The notes beneath the pieces were generated by a model, which worked only from the letters and a program-made list of their open reading frames with translations, did not search any database and was not told the origin of the DNA. The position numbers were made by a program, and so were the translations under genes. A DNA stretch of 64,000 nucleotides from Amyelois transitella. Lineage: Eukaryota > Arthropoda > Insecta > Lepidoptera > Pyralidae. The stretch covers positions 2,173,001 through 2,237,000 of the forward strand of contig NC_083507.1 of NCBI RefSeq assembly GCF_032362555.1. Reading direction: 5' to 3'. The first letter of the stretch is position 1; each line of letters starts with the position of its first letter. Below, piece by piece: positions 1 through 13,107 of the stretch.

Positions 1-2413
1 CAAAATTGCATAATATGGTCCATGATCGTGTACCTAACTATCCAAAATACGTTTAAGTTTATTCAACTCATTAGGTTATAATGTATATAAATTTCATGAT
101 TAAACATACATCATTAAAATATTGAACGTCCAAGCCGTAACTAAAACAACTAACAGTTTCCAAAGCATGAAATTAAAAATCGTGTTTATCTAGTGAAAAA
201 ATGCTACGGGAGCCGTACAGTGTGTTTGTTTATAATTTTTAATATTCATTATGAGTGTGAGAAGGTATCGTGTATACAATTCGGGAGCCTGCGACGCCGC
301 AGTCATAAGTTTTCAATGCATAATGTGCTTCTGTAAATGTCAGTCACTTTTTAAATTCTTTGGAGATAATTGTTGTCTAACTTTTATGTTGCTGCAAATC
401 ATCGTTTAGTTACTTTCTTTTAAGTTTCGTCAATTTAAAACTATTATATAATTTGAATTAAGGTATATTGATGTTCCTTACAACAAACAAGTTACATTTA
501 GGTATCAGAAATTGTGCTTGCACCGCCTATATCTAAATATAGCTGCTTACGTCTCAAATGAAACGCAACCGTGGGTGTGGTCGAATGCAATAAAAAAAAG
601 TTTATTGAATAATATTGCATATGAATGAGGCTAATGAGGTAAGACTGCAGCAAAGCTTTAAAATAATTGTTGAAATTTGTGACAACAGTATTTGTACACT
701 CAGACAACTAAATATACATATTTTTAATTTGTCACAATAGTGTGTATCAAATACATGCATGAAAACTGTTATAAATGATGTAAATAAATAACAGTAATAA
801 TTACCTAGAGATTGAAATATAAAGCTTTGTTAATGAAATTTCAAAAAGTTTTCAAAAAAAATAATTAAAAATGTATGTGCATTGCTTTAAAGTTCTTAGC
901 AAAATGTGGACATATGAACTAAGGTATGTATGAGAATGTTATTACGACAAGATAATTTCCAAATATCAACATAAAAGCATTATTATGAAATCTCAAATTC
1001 CCTATAGCTTAACCCTCCTCCAAAAGCGACGGCCTTAACCGCTGGACATATTTTACGACGTATAAAATTCAGTTTACGGTCCATCAAGCCGCTTATGAGA
1101 AACTATTCAAATAATTGAATATACTTTCCAATTTGTGTAAGTTTCCGAATGGGATGTTTGTCACAATGTTTATGAACTAAATCATCTTGTTTGGATTAAA
1201 ACTCATCGCATTTTAGTAAATTTTTATGACACTTCTCATTTTGCTTCCAATTCTAATCAGTGAACTTTTGTGACCGAATCGTAAACAATAAGTTGATGCT
1301 GTTACAAAAATTATATTCATCGACTAAATGTATACGTCATTTTAATTTTAATCACGAAATAAAAATGAATCCTGTTTTATATGGGTCTGCTTCCCGAATA
1401 ACTCAATATACATTTATAGACAGTAAAAAATAGAAGTTTCCTAATCATTTATTGACAATGCTCCTGCATGCGAAGACTTCAAACCGATCATAGAATAGAA
1501 TAAAAGAATAATGAACTTAAAGATGATTTACGAAAAGCAAAGTCGGCAATTCGTACGAACATTAAAAAATAAGTAACATGCGAGTTAAAATAACAACAGG
1601 TTCGGGCAATTAGTGGCATTGACCGGATTGAACCCGCGTTCCCAGTTCCCACCGCGGCGTGCTCAAGTGGCGCGCATCTGGCGACAACACATGCGCCGGC
1701 GCAGGGAAGAGGGTGAGAGTGATACGCAAATGTGTGGCTCCTCAATGAATTCAATTTTGATTTGTAGTAGTTTATTTTGGGAGACGCAATTTATTTGGTT
1801 GTACATTTATAGACGTTAACGATATAAGTAGTAGTAGCAATTTTATTTTGTTGTATTTAGGAGGAATGTCAAGTTTTATATAGGTTCTTTGTATTTCTTG
1901 ATCTATGTCATCGATAAAAATTAGATTTATTTTATTGTTGTATGTTCGTCTGGTTAGTTACTTTATTCTACAATCAATTTTACACCTTAATCATACAGCG
2001 TGCACGCGTTTTTTTCTTAGCTCTTATTTCTTATACCTAACACAAATCGTTGAATAAGATCTAAATGATGTCACGAAGTTAAAAAAAATACGATCAAACC
2101 CGAATGATTTTGCTTAGTAATGGCAGCAACAATTAAGGCTTTTTTATGATATTAATAATCATAGGTATTATTTGTATTGTCTTTTGAGTTCCGAGGTCGT
2201 AATTCTAGCCTAAAGGACTGTGTGAGTTATTGAATGGAGATAAAAAACTTGGCTCATGTCATACGAGTCATGAATAAAACATTTAACAATGTCTATTGTT
2301 GTACTGGACACGCAATGGGATTTTGAAACATTTTGAATATTCTTTCGCTCGCATTGGTCATCGGTATATACGAGTATCATTTCTCTGGCCAGATATTGTC
2401 ACAGTACATTATA
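1..2413. other. AT-rich DNA without a recognised gene
   Basis: I see only short, low-complexity reading frames on both strands. A GC-richer patch at about 1613-1740 contains a tRNA B-box-like stretch on the minus strand, but no cloverleaf could be built. Nothing else stands out. Confidence 0.5.
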
Positions 2414-2590
2414 ATAGAATAGAATAGATTTATTTTCAAAATTGGATGCAACGTATCACTTATTGAAGTTACATCACGTATATCTAATTATAACTACTAT
2501 CGCTTTCAAAGCGCATGTGTAGAAGAAGCGGCCGAACAAAGTACTCGTACACTGCAGCATTTTGCACCGGACGTCAATTTACAAATATAG
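2414..2590 (+). repeat. interspersed repeat, family C
   Basis: This segment matches 55320-55480 (same orientation) and 23140-23208 (opposite orientation). The shared core runs from a short AATAGAATAGATTTATT-type start through a block containing GCGCATGTGTAGAA. No coding capacity is visible, so it is probably the end region of an unidentified mobile element. Confidence 0.6.
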
Positions 2591-5500
2591 ATAAATTTCT
2601 GTTTCAATAAACTGCACTGAATTTGCATTTAGCTGACTTCAAAGACTTACAAATCTCATAATGTTAAAGATTTTACAGTCGGCTATCTTACCTGGCATGA
2701 CCCTGCTAACACCCAAAGCCTCCTTCAGTTAATTTGATGACATTGATCCAACTCTAGAGCCAGAAAGAAACTTACTACAAAATCCAACCAGCAGGAGGGC
2801 TGTTGCTAACAACAATCGTAAATCACACATAAATTCTTAAAATAATAAATTAATAACAATTTACATTAATAATCGGACATAAAAATCCAAAATCTGTAAT
2901 TGTTATTGGCCGTCCGAGACGTAAATTCTCACGGAGACATTAAAAATAACTAATTAACATGCGAGGAATTAAAAGTTTGTATTAATATAAGTGGTTAATG
3001 CCTTATTACTTCGTTGCTCATCATATGGACATAGAACATGGAAGGAACAGATCTAAAGGTAAGTACTTTCTTATGATAGTGACAGCTGTGAAACTGCGTC
3101 CTTTAGTATTTCTAGGTTATATAAAAATGTCAAAAAATTTGAAGTTCGAGAGAAAAGTTCCGCGAAAAAGCTACAAAAATGTTTTCTCCGTCGTTAATAT
3201 AAAAGTTCACAATCAGGCTGTAAACAAAAACTTAAATTATTAATGGAACAACTTTTAGCGTTATTTCTATACTAACTGTATTCTGTGATATGTTCTAAGG
3301 AAAAGTACCCCGCTAAGTACACGACGTAGAGTTAACCGATTTTTTTAATTGATTTAATTCGAGCTGTTTTATTTCCTCAAATGCGTCTTCTCCAGTGAGA
3401 ACAGTACCAGGACTTACGTCAGGATTATGATGACATGCTGTTTCATTATATGTTTTGTCTTAATAAGTATCCTTCTTATTGATGGTAAGTGACATTTCTA
3501 AATACAAAATTAAAATCTTTATTTTTGTATTAAGCAAAGTTACTCTATAATAAATATGTTGTTTCACAATTTAACATTTACAAACATTTGCTATGAAACA
3601 TTTATTGGTATGCTTTTTCTTTTTTATTGAACCGGAACTCAGTTAATATCCAAAACTTGTATAAATAATAAAATATATTTTTTCATCTTGGCCAGAGATC
3701 AAAACCGAGACCTTGTGACCCAGAGCAAGCACTTTACCACCATGCCATAGACGCAGCATTCTATGCTTGCCTCATATCAATGTCTTTAAAGATAAATCTT
3801 TCATCATCAAATTATTATTATGTTTATTTATACCGTTAACCAGTCTTAATACATCTATCATCTTTCATCGCCTTGCACAATATTTCTGTCTCACTTGCAC
3901 ATTAAAAACGCGTTATAGGTTTCAGCTTCCGTTAAATTTAGTTCAGATTCAGTCCAGTTAAGTTGCGAGTCGACGGGCGAGTCGATCTACTTGTATACCT
4001 ATAAATATTACGTATATACAATATTCAAAACTCGCGCTGAAATAACCGGACATACTTAAGAATACTTAGAAGGCTAATCACAGGTAATAATTGAGCTTTA
4101 AAGGCACCAATTGAAATCACAACCCTTCATTAAGAACCACACTAATCTCTAAATGCAGAAAAGTTTTGTTGTTTGTTAGTCCAACGGTTTCTTTACAATG
4201 CATTGACGATGGTAAGTGAAGAATTCTGTTTGGTTTCCTTCCACCCTAAAGTTTACTGGAAAAGACTGCTTTGTACCATTGTATTTTTTTTCACTTTCTG
4301 GACCCCGTCATAACTGTATGACGCCATGTTTTTTTCGCCATTAATCCATTGGGATAATTTTCTTTAATAGCGCTTGCTTGACCAATGTGAATTACTCACG
4401 TTCCTCCCATTGAATTTATGAACTTGTAATAAGGTTAGCAATATACTCATAAATAATTTGCATTCAACAGTAAATTAAAGACGATATTTATGATACAACT
4501 TACTGATTTGCGCATTGAATCTTCTTACCTCCATGGTTTAAGGGTTTAATAGATAGATCAACTAACGGACTAAAGTTTGACTCACTCAGGTACAAACTTT
4601 ATGGTTAGGGTTCCATAAAAAAAAAGAATTTACTGAATTTCTTTACTGATGCTGACTAACTTGTCTGGGACTAGGGACTACCTATAGCAGCTGCGTAGAC
4701 GCGGTTTTTTGGTTCATCTTTTATTCCGGGTTTGGTATGTACCGGTATTTTTTAAAGAATTAATTTTAATTACCTAGACATATTTTTCTTTCATAGTACT
4801 ATGAAAAAATCAATTATTTTACTTATTCTATACCTATACTACTTTATTTACTCGCACAAGTACTTGTACGAGAAAATAATTGATTTTAACAACGGTAGAG
4901 GTAACCATTTGTTATCAATTAAATAGGTAATAAAAATAAAAATATAACTAAATCCGACTGGACATTTTTTGTAAATGTAAATGTTTGTACTTCATCAAAA
5001 AAGTACACTACTTCATTGATTCTGAAAGAACGACTCAACAATAACAATGACAATCTTATATCCATTATAAAAACGTATAATTTCAAAACCGAAGTACTTA
5101 CAAAAAAAAAGGGTCGCTTCATACAAAACAAAAATCGATAGCACCAACGAACATCAACAAGTTGACCGGATGACAGATATGCGTTGCAAGAGAGAGATAG
5201 AGGATAGTCACGCTAATGAGAGAAAGGGAGGCGTGCCATGCAGCTGCCGGTGACGTCACAAGGGCTCAGCATAGTCGGATGCGCTGAGGCGTAGTGGAAA
5301 GAATAGCATTATAACTAGACTTGGGTCATGTTTCTACGTGCACGTGGTTTTAAAAGTTCTGAGAATATCATGAGGAGAATTTGAATGAGATTTAGGTATG
5401 GCAAAACGACTGACGTAAAACATTGATTACGGAAATCTAGATTATTATTAATTATTGGTCGTAACAGATGGCTTAACGATGATATTGAGATCCAATGACA

Positions 5501-5766
5501 GAAAATACCACGAATAATTTGAACGGACGATTACAATTCCTGGACAAAATATAAAAAAAAATCAAATACACACAAGAAAACGTTCTTGCAGTCACGTCAA
5601 TTTTGGGCACTAATAACAATGATTGTAATGTTGTTGATCTAGTAAATAAATGCATGAAAAAATAGAAGAAATTATTAATTTGTATTGAAATTTTAATGTA
5701 ATTTTAGATTAGATCAATGAGGTATCATATTTGTCAAATACTGCCTAAAGTGTAAGTACAATGAGT
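2591..5766. other. AT-rich DNA without a recognised gene
   Basis: No supported exon was found. A GC-richer patch near 5160-5300 holds a CRE-like TGACGTCA at 5251-5258, but no adjacent gene explains it. A possible tRNA-derived repeat is listed separately. Confidence 0.45.
3691..3750 (-). repeat. possible tRNA-derived SINE remnant
   Basis: On the minus strand a TGGTGGTAAAGTG segment resembles a pol III A box. About 35 bases further on, GGTTTTGATCTC resembles a degenerate B box. It does not fold into a convincing tRNA, so it is reported only as a likely decayed tRNA-derived repeat. Confidence 0.25.
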
Positions 5767-5856
5767 TGCCTAAAAAAGAAGCCTTTTACGACATCCATGG
5801 GAAAGAGATGGCGTGGTCCTATTATTTTTTGTATTGGTGCCAGGAACCACACGGCA
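5767..5856 (-). mobile_element. SINE-A, head-only fragment
   Basis: It contains the family's 5' head read on the minus strand, from TGCCGTGTGGTTCC (here with one substitution) through the GGATGTCGTAAAAGGC block. The middle and tail are missing. Confidence 0.7.
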
Positions 5857-6925
5857 CTATATATGTATGGATAAAGATTATACATTCATACTATTATGAA
5901 TAGAAAAACAGACCAAAATAACGGCTTCCAGTTCTAATCTCAAAACAATTACAGCCATGTTTTCTCCAGAAAGCACGTACTAATCAGATAATGCAAAACA
6001 CAAGGTCTAATTAGCACAATACTTGCTTTCTCCGTATCATTGATAAAATGGGAATCCCTACTGGCAACACTTGCAACGATGTTGCTAGATAAGCAAGAAC
6101 AATTATCGTGATATTTTATCCTGTTCGTTATCAATATCTTACCGTGACCTATCGTACTTTACTTTAGTTATAAATTATGAATATTCTAATGATAAAATAT
6201 AAAAAGTAATAATATTTCGGATGGGTACCTACTATGAGTTCAACCTAGTAATATAAGATTCTGTTAATTAGATTTAGTTATTTTTGTATTTTGTATTGTA
6301 TGTACTAGATAAATGCTATGCCAGTGAACTTCACAAATAATACCTAGGGATTGAAATTCAGTGCTCAACAATTTTTGGATGAAAGAAAATTAACTTCTAC
6401 AATTTTAACATCAATCATGTTATTAAATTGCATGTAGTCACTAATCCTAAAATTAATTTCGAACTTACAAGTGTATAAAATTGTTTCCACTTAACGAGTT
6501 TCTTTATCAATTTATCATTTACATAAAATAATTTTCAAATAAATAATATCAATAACTTAACATTTTTCATCAAATCAATAACTCTTTTGTGCATATAAAA
6601 ATAGTCAGCAGGTGGATTCAATAAATTTCGGGCGTATAATGCTATGTCAGAGTTACATATACATATGTTTCACATTGGGCGAATAGATGTGAGGCATGCT
6701 GGATATTTATATAAAGAATAAAGAACCAATTTCATCAATAATAAAAATAATTTGAGAGAAATTGGAAGGAACATCATTTTGAATCGACAATTACTAAAAA
6801 AAGATACAATAAAAAACGGCCTGGAAATGCCTTTCCAACTCTTTAGCTTGCTAAAGAAAATAGATATTTGAAGGGTTTGTTACAAAGATAATATTATCAC
6901 TTGTTTGTTTAAGACTTAATATTTC

Positions 6926-7165
6926 ACATATAATCACGTCTATATCCCTTGCGGGGTAGACACAGCCAAGAGTCTTGAAAAGACTGATAGGCCACGTTCA
7001 GCTATTTGGGTTAATGATAGAATTTAGGTTCAAATAGTGACAGGTTGCTAGCCCATCGCCTAAAAGAAGAATCCCAAGTTTGAAAGCCTATCCCTTAGTC
7101 CCCTTTTACGACATCCATGGAGTGGTCCAATTCTTTTTTGTATTGGTGCCGGGAACCACACGGCA
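6926..7165 (-). mobile_element. SINE-A, near full-length copy
   Basis: The 3' tail (CACGTCTATATCCCTTGC on the plus strand), middle and head are all present in order. The flanks carry similar stretches, acttaatattt at 6914-6924 and acttaataattt at 7167-7178. These look like a target-site duplication and support retroposition. Confidence 0.8.
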
Positions 7166-7813
7166 CACTTAATAATTTTTTTTATATAATAGTATGTATT
7201 ATATGAAAACACTGTCCATTTATAAAGTAACGTAAAATTTTAGAAAAAAAAGTGTTTGTTGTATTCATGCCACTAAACTCGCCTCTCTAACTTGTCTAAT
7301 GTAATATTTATAGGCAGTCTAATTAATCATGAACCCAAATGCTGGGCAAATCGGATTAATAGGCCCAGTGATGCTGGGTACCGGCGGATTCTAAACTGTA
7401 TTTTACGACCATAATTTGTCTAACATCTAAAGCTATTGTGGCACCGCCACTTTAATGGTGATGTTATTTTTCAAGATTTTTTAAATAACGTTAACTTAAA
7501 ATTTAATAAATTTTGATAAGAAGAAATATGTGAAAAAGTAATTGCAATATTTGGAAAGGATAACTTGTTAAATCAATATGGAGGACTGGACAGTGTGTAA
7601 AGATTATTTTGAATCGCGAACTCAGCGCCCCGAAATACATATCTTGTAGGATATAAATGTTTATCTAAAAAACTGAAAAAAATGGGATTCAAATTTAGAT
7701 AAACCTTTTACACATTTCACGTCATAATAAAAAGCTGTTTAGCTTTTATAGTATTGTCATGCTAAGGGGACAGACAATAAGTGGCCAAGTTATACTTCGT
7801 TTTAGTTCAAATA

Positions 7814-8073
7814 ACATACACACATATCGTCACGTCTATATCCATTTCTGGGTAGACAAAGCCAACAGTCTTGAAGAGACTGAAAGGCCACGTTCAGCTG
7901 TTTGGCTTAATGATAGAATCGAGATTCAAATAGTGACAGCTAGCTAGCCCATCGCCTAAAATAAGAATCTCAAGTTTATAATCCTACCCCTTAGTCGCCT
8001 CTTACGACATCCATGGGAAATGAGATGGAATGGTCCTATTCTTATTTATATTGGGGCCGGGAACCACACGTCA
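7814..8073 (-). mobile_element. SINE-A, near full-length copy
   Basis: Head, middle and tail modules are all recognisable, with scattered substitutions including a changed base in the terminal ACACGGCA block. An internal 62-codon frame is part of the repeat and not a gene. Confidence 0.8.
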
Positions 8074-8475
8074 CTCAAATAAATAAAAAGAAATAATGCA
8101 TCTTTCCCATTACTTTCAAAAGCAAACACCTTAATGTAAAATAAAATAGGTAATCAACAATTGTTATCTGTTCCAACACTCCTAATTAGCTACCAGCTTT
8201 GAAACTGGTCTGTTTCCAAAGCATTATCGGAATGAAAATGCATTAATGGACATTAAAATAATCTTTATAAAGCCTTCGGCACTTCAAATTTGAGCCGACA
8301 AATGAAATATGGCCAACCCACTCACTTATACTTATAATGAGACTGTATTAACATTCAAATGTTACAAAATTGTGTCATTTACATTTTTATAATAACAATA
8401 TCAACAAGTTTTTCGTCATAAGTTTTGGAGTTAAACCCAATAAGCTAAAATATCATCTATGTATTGGAAACATGT

Positions 8476-8525
8476 AGTCTCTGCCTACCTCTCCGGAAAA
8501 AAGGCGAGATTTTATGTATGTATGT
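8476..8525 (+). mobile_element. RTE-like LINE, 3' tail fragment
   Basis: The segment matches the 3' end of the LINE at 37741-41172: CTGCCTACCTCTCCGG, then a GCGAGATTTTATG block, then TATG repeats. It is a severely 5'-truncated copy. Confidence 0.6.
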
Positions 8526-8736
8526 CATCTAAAATAAGTAATTATTAAAACAGAAGTTCAATTTAGCATACATATAAGTAAATTAGTCAAATATTGGAAA
8601 AATAATAAAGAAAACAGAACACCATGTTGATAAGAAGGAACCTATTACGAACTAAGAAAGTATTTTGGAAATTGATTGACAAAGAGATAGCATAAAGTAA
8701 GTTTGAGTGGCTGAAGGTTCTTAATCTAGAAATTAT

Positions 8737-8993
8737 ACATACATATAATCACGTCTTTATCCCTTGCAGGGTAACAGAGCCAACAGTCTTAAAAATACTG
8801 ATAGGCCACGTTCAGCTGTTTGGCTTAATGACAGAATTGAGATTCAAATAGTTAAAACTTGCTGGCCGATCGCCTAAAATAAGAATACCAAGTTTATAAG
8901 CCTATCCCTTAGTCGCCTTTTACGACATCCATTGGAAATGAGATATAGTGGTCCTATTCTTTTTTTTCTATTGGTGCCGGGAACCACACGGCA
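8737..8993 (-). mobile_element. SINE-A, full-length copy
   Basis: All three modules are present, from the ACATACAT tail repeat to the terminal ACACGGCA head block. Small indels lie in the tail region. No clear target-site duplication was seen. Confidence 0.8.
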
Positions 8994-9537
8994 TATGATT
9001 CCAATACTAAAAATTACATACAATCCGTCTATCCAGCTCAATAAGAGACGCTTGACTGATATGTGATCATCGTTCAGAGCTAACGACAGACGCTGTTCAG
9101 CTGACAAATGACTGACTACTAGTTACCATCCATCAGGGTGAAGTTAAACTCTGAACTTTGCTTCAATAACATTGCTCAATAATAAACCATTTTTGACCAT
9201 GCAATGTGTTGCGTCATTTCACTAACTCTGAGCCGATGTGGACTCGAAAATAGTTAGGGGATAATTGCCTTATTATTTTTGAAGTACTGAATGGTTAAAA
9301 AGGAATATTCTGATCAAGTCAACAAAAAATATAGTAAATTGTTGACCATTTCTTTTGTTTTTTTTTCGATAATAACTTTTTTGTAAGATCTATCCATTTT
9401 TGCAAAAATTTTCATTATTATGGTATAATTAATGAAAAACCATCATGAATCATCAAAAATTGATGAAAGTTCAAAGATTTTTTATTTTCTGAATTTTATA
9501 ATTACGTTTTTATACTGATAGCCATACAAAGTAAACC

Positions 9538-9620
9538 CATTCAGCTGAACATCTCCTTTTAATCTTTTCAAGACCGTTGACTCTGTCTACCCAGCAAGAG
9601 ATATAGACGTGACTTTATGT
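9538..9620 (+). mobile_element. SINE-A, 5'-truncated tail fragment
   Basis: Only the last part of the family is present, from CAGCTGAAC to ATAGACGTGACTTTATG. The head and most of the middle are missing. Confidence 0.6.
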
Positions 9621-12600
9621 TCCAAACAAAATGGTAGAAATAATTCAATTACTGACAATTTTAAATACCTGTCATAAAATAAGTTCCATCAGGTGAAGAC
9701 AGGTCATGAATCTATCAATAACTTTCTAAATGGTATACCGACTGGGTAATTCAATCACTTTCGCAGCTATTAATCCATATACGTCTGCCAGATCTTCTAT
9801 GGGAGGAACAAAAGCATCATCTAATTAGATTCAATAGTCACGTGCAATTTTGCGGTATGGTCGACCTGCAGGTTAACATCCCAGGAGAACCGACTTTATA
9901 TTCTGGACCGGACTTAGGTAGGTAATATGTACGAATGTCAATTTTTTTTGACATTTTTGACATACAAAAATGCAGGCGACATTTGAGGGTTGAAACCTTA
10001 ATGGGAATTTAATGAAATATACAAACAATGATGCCATAAATTAAGATGATAATTAAAAGTAAGTAACTAATTGATTTACTCTAGCGCAGTCATAAAAATT
10101 TTCATATTAGTTATATTTGTCGTTAAGCCTTGATACTTGAAGACATACATACATATAGTCTTTATCCCTTACTATAGGAGCAAACAATCTTAAAGACTGG
10201 AAGGTCATGTTCATCTGTATGACAGACATACAAACATATGTCTATAACCCTTGCGGGGTAGAAAGGGCCAACAGTTTTGTGTCTATGATAAAATTGAGAT
10301 TTCAATAGTGACAGAGTTGGTAGCCCAAAGAAGCCCTAGCCTACTTTAGTTTGAAAATAAACTTTATTAAAAAGGTAAGTAGTACTTTATTCCTCAGTAT
10401 CTCTAGCGAAGGCCCTGTATGGCCCTTATGCATAATCCGGCCCTGTTAATATCCCATATAAGTCTAGCTCACAATAAGCCAGATCTGCTCAGTTAATGCA
10501 CGTAATTTAGACCCCTGAACGAGTAACCAACGGTACTATTGAACTCCATTTCTTAACCGTTGGAAAACACCCTGGGCGTTTTACAGGGATCACTAGAGGT
10601 AACATTATCTTGGTGTTCTTACATCTAACAAGCTTTGGAAGTCAATATATTTTCTTCAACCAGTGTTTAATCACAATGTGAACATCGCAGAATATTTTCT
10701 AATTTTGAGAAATTTGGTTATTCGACAGTTTGAGGAGTTTAAGTTGACATCTTATTTAAATCAATTTATTAAGGCCAAAAGTGCAATATCATTTTTATGT
10801 GACATATGTTATGTGCGATATTTATGTGGCCATTTAATTGGGTAATATTGACCGCAACGTTTGTAATTTTCCATTTGTATTTCGTAATACCACCACAGTT
10901 AATGTTAAAATAAAACATTGTATGATTTAACTAACTCAACATAAACCTTCTTAATTTAACGTATAAAATTTTAATTTATCTTAAAATGCAGCAGTTAACG
11001 TCACGGCGCATGTTTTAATTTCAACTGGTGTAATAAATAGTCCAGACATTGCGTGACTTATCTCAGTGAAAGCTCCAAAAGCTCCTTCAAATAACGCTCA
11101 TAAGAGGTCTTTAGGTGCCGCCGCAACTTAAACTATAGATTCATAAAAGAAGAATATTAAAAATAATGCTCCACCTAAATTTATTCCGGCTAAAACATTA
11201 ATATTCGACCGCAAACAATAATCTTTGTATAAATCATAGAGCCATAATTCCACTCACACGCGAGGTGAATCACAGTTCTGAGAAAACGGAAACGACAAAT
11301 TCTCCGTTCTTTTTATGTTATAAACCGGCTAAGTTAAACATGACACGGTTACCATGGTTGCCGAGTACGATTTTGTTGTTTTTGTCGAATAGACGGTTAG
11401 TGGTCGTGCGCCGAACACCTGCGCTCGCGCACCCGGCGCAAATCTCGGAGGGTGCTCCAGGGCGAAGGGATCGAGCAGGTAAACGGTCCCCAAGCCATCC
11501 CTGCGGGCGACAGACTGTTTCCAATCCAAACGAAACTGGTTTTAAAAATAATCTGTTAGATTAGTTTGCAACTGGAGAAATACTGTATGTTAATGTCGAT
11601 TTTGAGTTAGTAATTGCTGTGTGTAGTAAGAAAAGCAATTCGGGTCTCACCTCTTGCGCAACATCCATGTGTCGGGCACGTTCATAAGCGGTACCATCAA
11701 TTGCATCTCGGGCTTTGGTTCAAACCGCAACTAAGAGATACAAAAAATAAGCGCCGAATACATTCGAGGTATTAATTACAGTCCAGTCTCGGTTGTACTC
11801 GTGTATTATGTAATTAACCATTACTCCAGCCTCAGAATAATAGTTGGCAGCTATTTTATTCATTAACTTGTCATAGAAATGATATATTTTAGTTTCAAAT
11901 TTGCGTCAATGATGAAGAAAGTTTATTATATACAGATGATATCGAAGCAGAGTAATTTAGAAGTGACAAATTAAAGATAATAGATTGTGATATACTACAA
12001 TTTTTAAGTTGGACATTTCTTAAATTTAAAGCTAAACAGCTCATTTATCTCTTACATTTCTACTAAAGATAATGGAAATCATGAAATTGCCTTTTACAAA
12101 TCATTCAAAATAACATCCTTTTGACTGCTCTCACGATTAACGCTAAGGTATTTAACCGAGCAATTAAGCTGAACTTCTGGATTCAGTAGCTTTATAAATA
12201 ATACTTAAGCAATTACAAGCGAAGTTTGCCCGCAAACCAGATGGTCTGCGCTCTACAGGCCTTGTAGTTTCATTGTAGTCATTAACATGACAAGATTGCA
12301 CCTCGTCATCTAGTTACTGTTTAAAATTAAACTGCATTTGCGAAGATGTATCTAAAATGAAGTATACAATTTCATAAATGTTATCTTGCAAACTTCTTAG
12401 TTCAATTTTAACGGTTGTCGAAGCGTCATTCATGTCTTTTAAGAATTAACAAAAAAAAATGTCTAATTGCTGTTTAAAGAAGAGGTACGCAGACAATGTC
12501 GTCAAAGTAAGCGAAAAGTGACAAGTGGGAACAAGTGCAGTGTTTTATGACACCGCCGCATTGTTTACAGGCGTCGTGAATGAATCGTCGGAAACGGCCG

Positions 12601-12913
12601 CTTGACGTGCAACATTTTGCCGGATTCAAGAGTCTTCCGCACTTCATCGCTTTGTTTCCAAGTGTGGTTGACAAACCGCTTTATAACCATCGTAAATTAA
12701 GAGTAACAATCAATTGAAGGGTCCAGCAGTTGTACTATTTCCATTGATTACCAAAAACGTGTGTGGTTTGGTTGGTATGGGAAACAGCAGTTCGGTTTGA
12801 AGTACTGTCAGATGTGACTTGTTTATTTCAACTCATGTCGAGTTTTATATCATACAAATTTCTAGATTTTATTTCGGTATAAACTGAGAAATACTGTATG
12901 TTAATGTCGATTT
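9621..12913. other. gene-poor stretch with SINE-A debris
   Basis: No supported exon was found apart from the repeats listed. A GC-rich island at about 11400-11530 has open frames on both strands and splice-like borders. Neither strand gave a recognisable protein, so no gene is called. Confidence 0.4.
10144..10345 (-). mobile_element. two broken SINE-A tail fragments
   Basis: Two consecutive degenerate tail copies lie at about 10144-10226 and 10228-10345. Each begins with ACATAC-type repeats followed by the TCTATAACCCTTGCGG motif or a decayed version. The head is absent from both. Confidence 0.55.
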
Positions 12914-13107
12914 ACATACATACATACATATGATCACGTCTTTATCCCTTATGGGGTAGACAGAGCCAATAGTCTTGGAAAGACTGATAGGCCACGTTCA
13001 GCTGTTTGGCTTAATGATAGAATTGAGATTCAAATAGCGACAGGTTGTTAGCCCATCGCTTAAAAGAAGAATCCCAAGTTTATAATCCTATTCCTTAGTC
13101 GCCTTTT
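12914..13107 (-). mobile_element. SINE-A copy lacking the head
   Basis: The tail and middle modules are well conserved, but the copy breaks off inside the TTAGTCGCCTTTT block. The terminal head of about 80 bases is missing. Confidence 0.75.

Noticed and set aside
11265-11564. GC-rich 99-codon plus-strand frame with minus-strand frames of 68 and 66 codons
   Set aside because: Splice-like borders exist on both strands, but no protein family was recognised and no partner exon joined in phase with confidence.
12474-12674. Cys-rich minus-strand frame that looked like a small secreted peptide
   Set aside because: No signal peptide, and cysteine spacing did not fit a family. Another frame of the same DNA looked equally protein-like.
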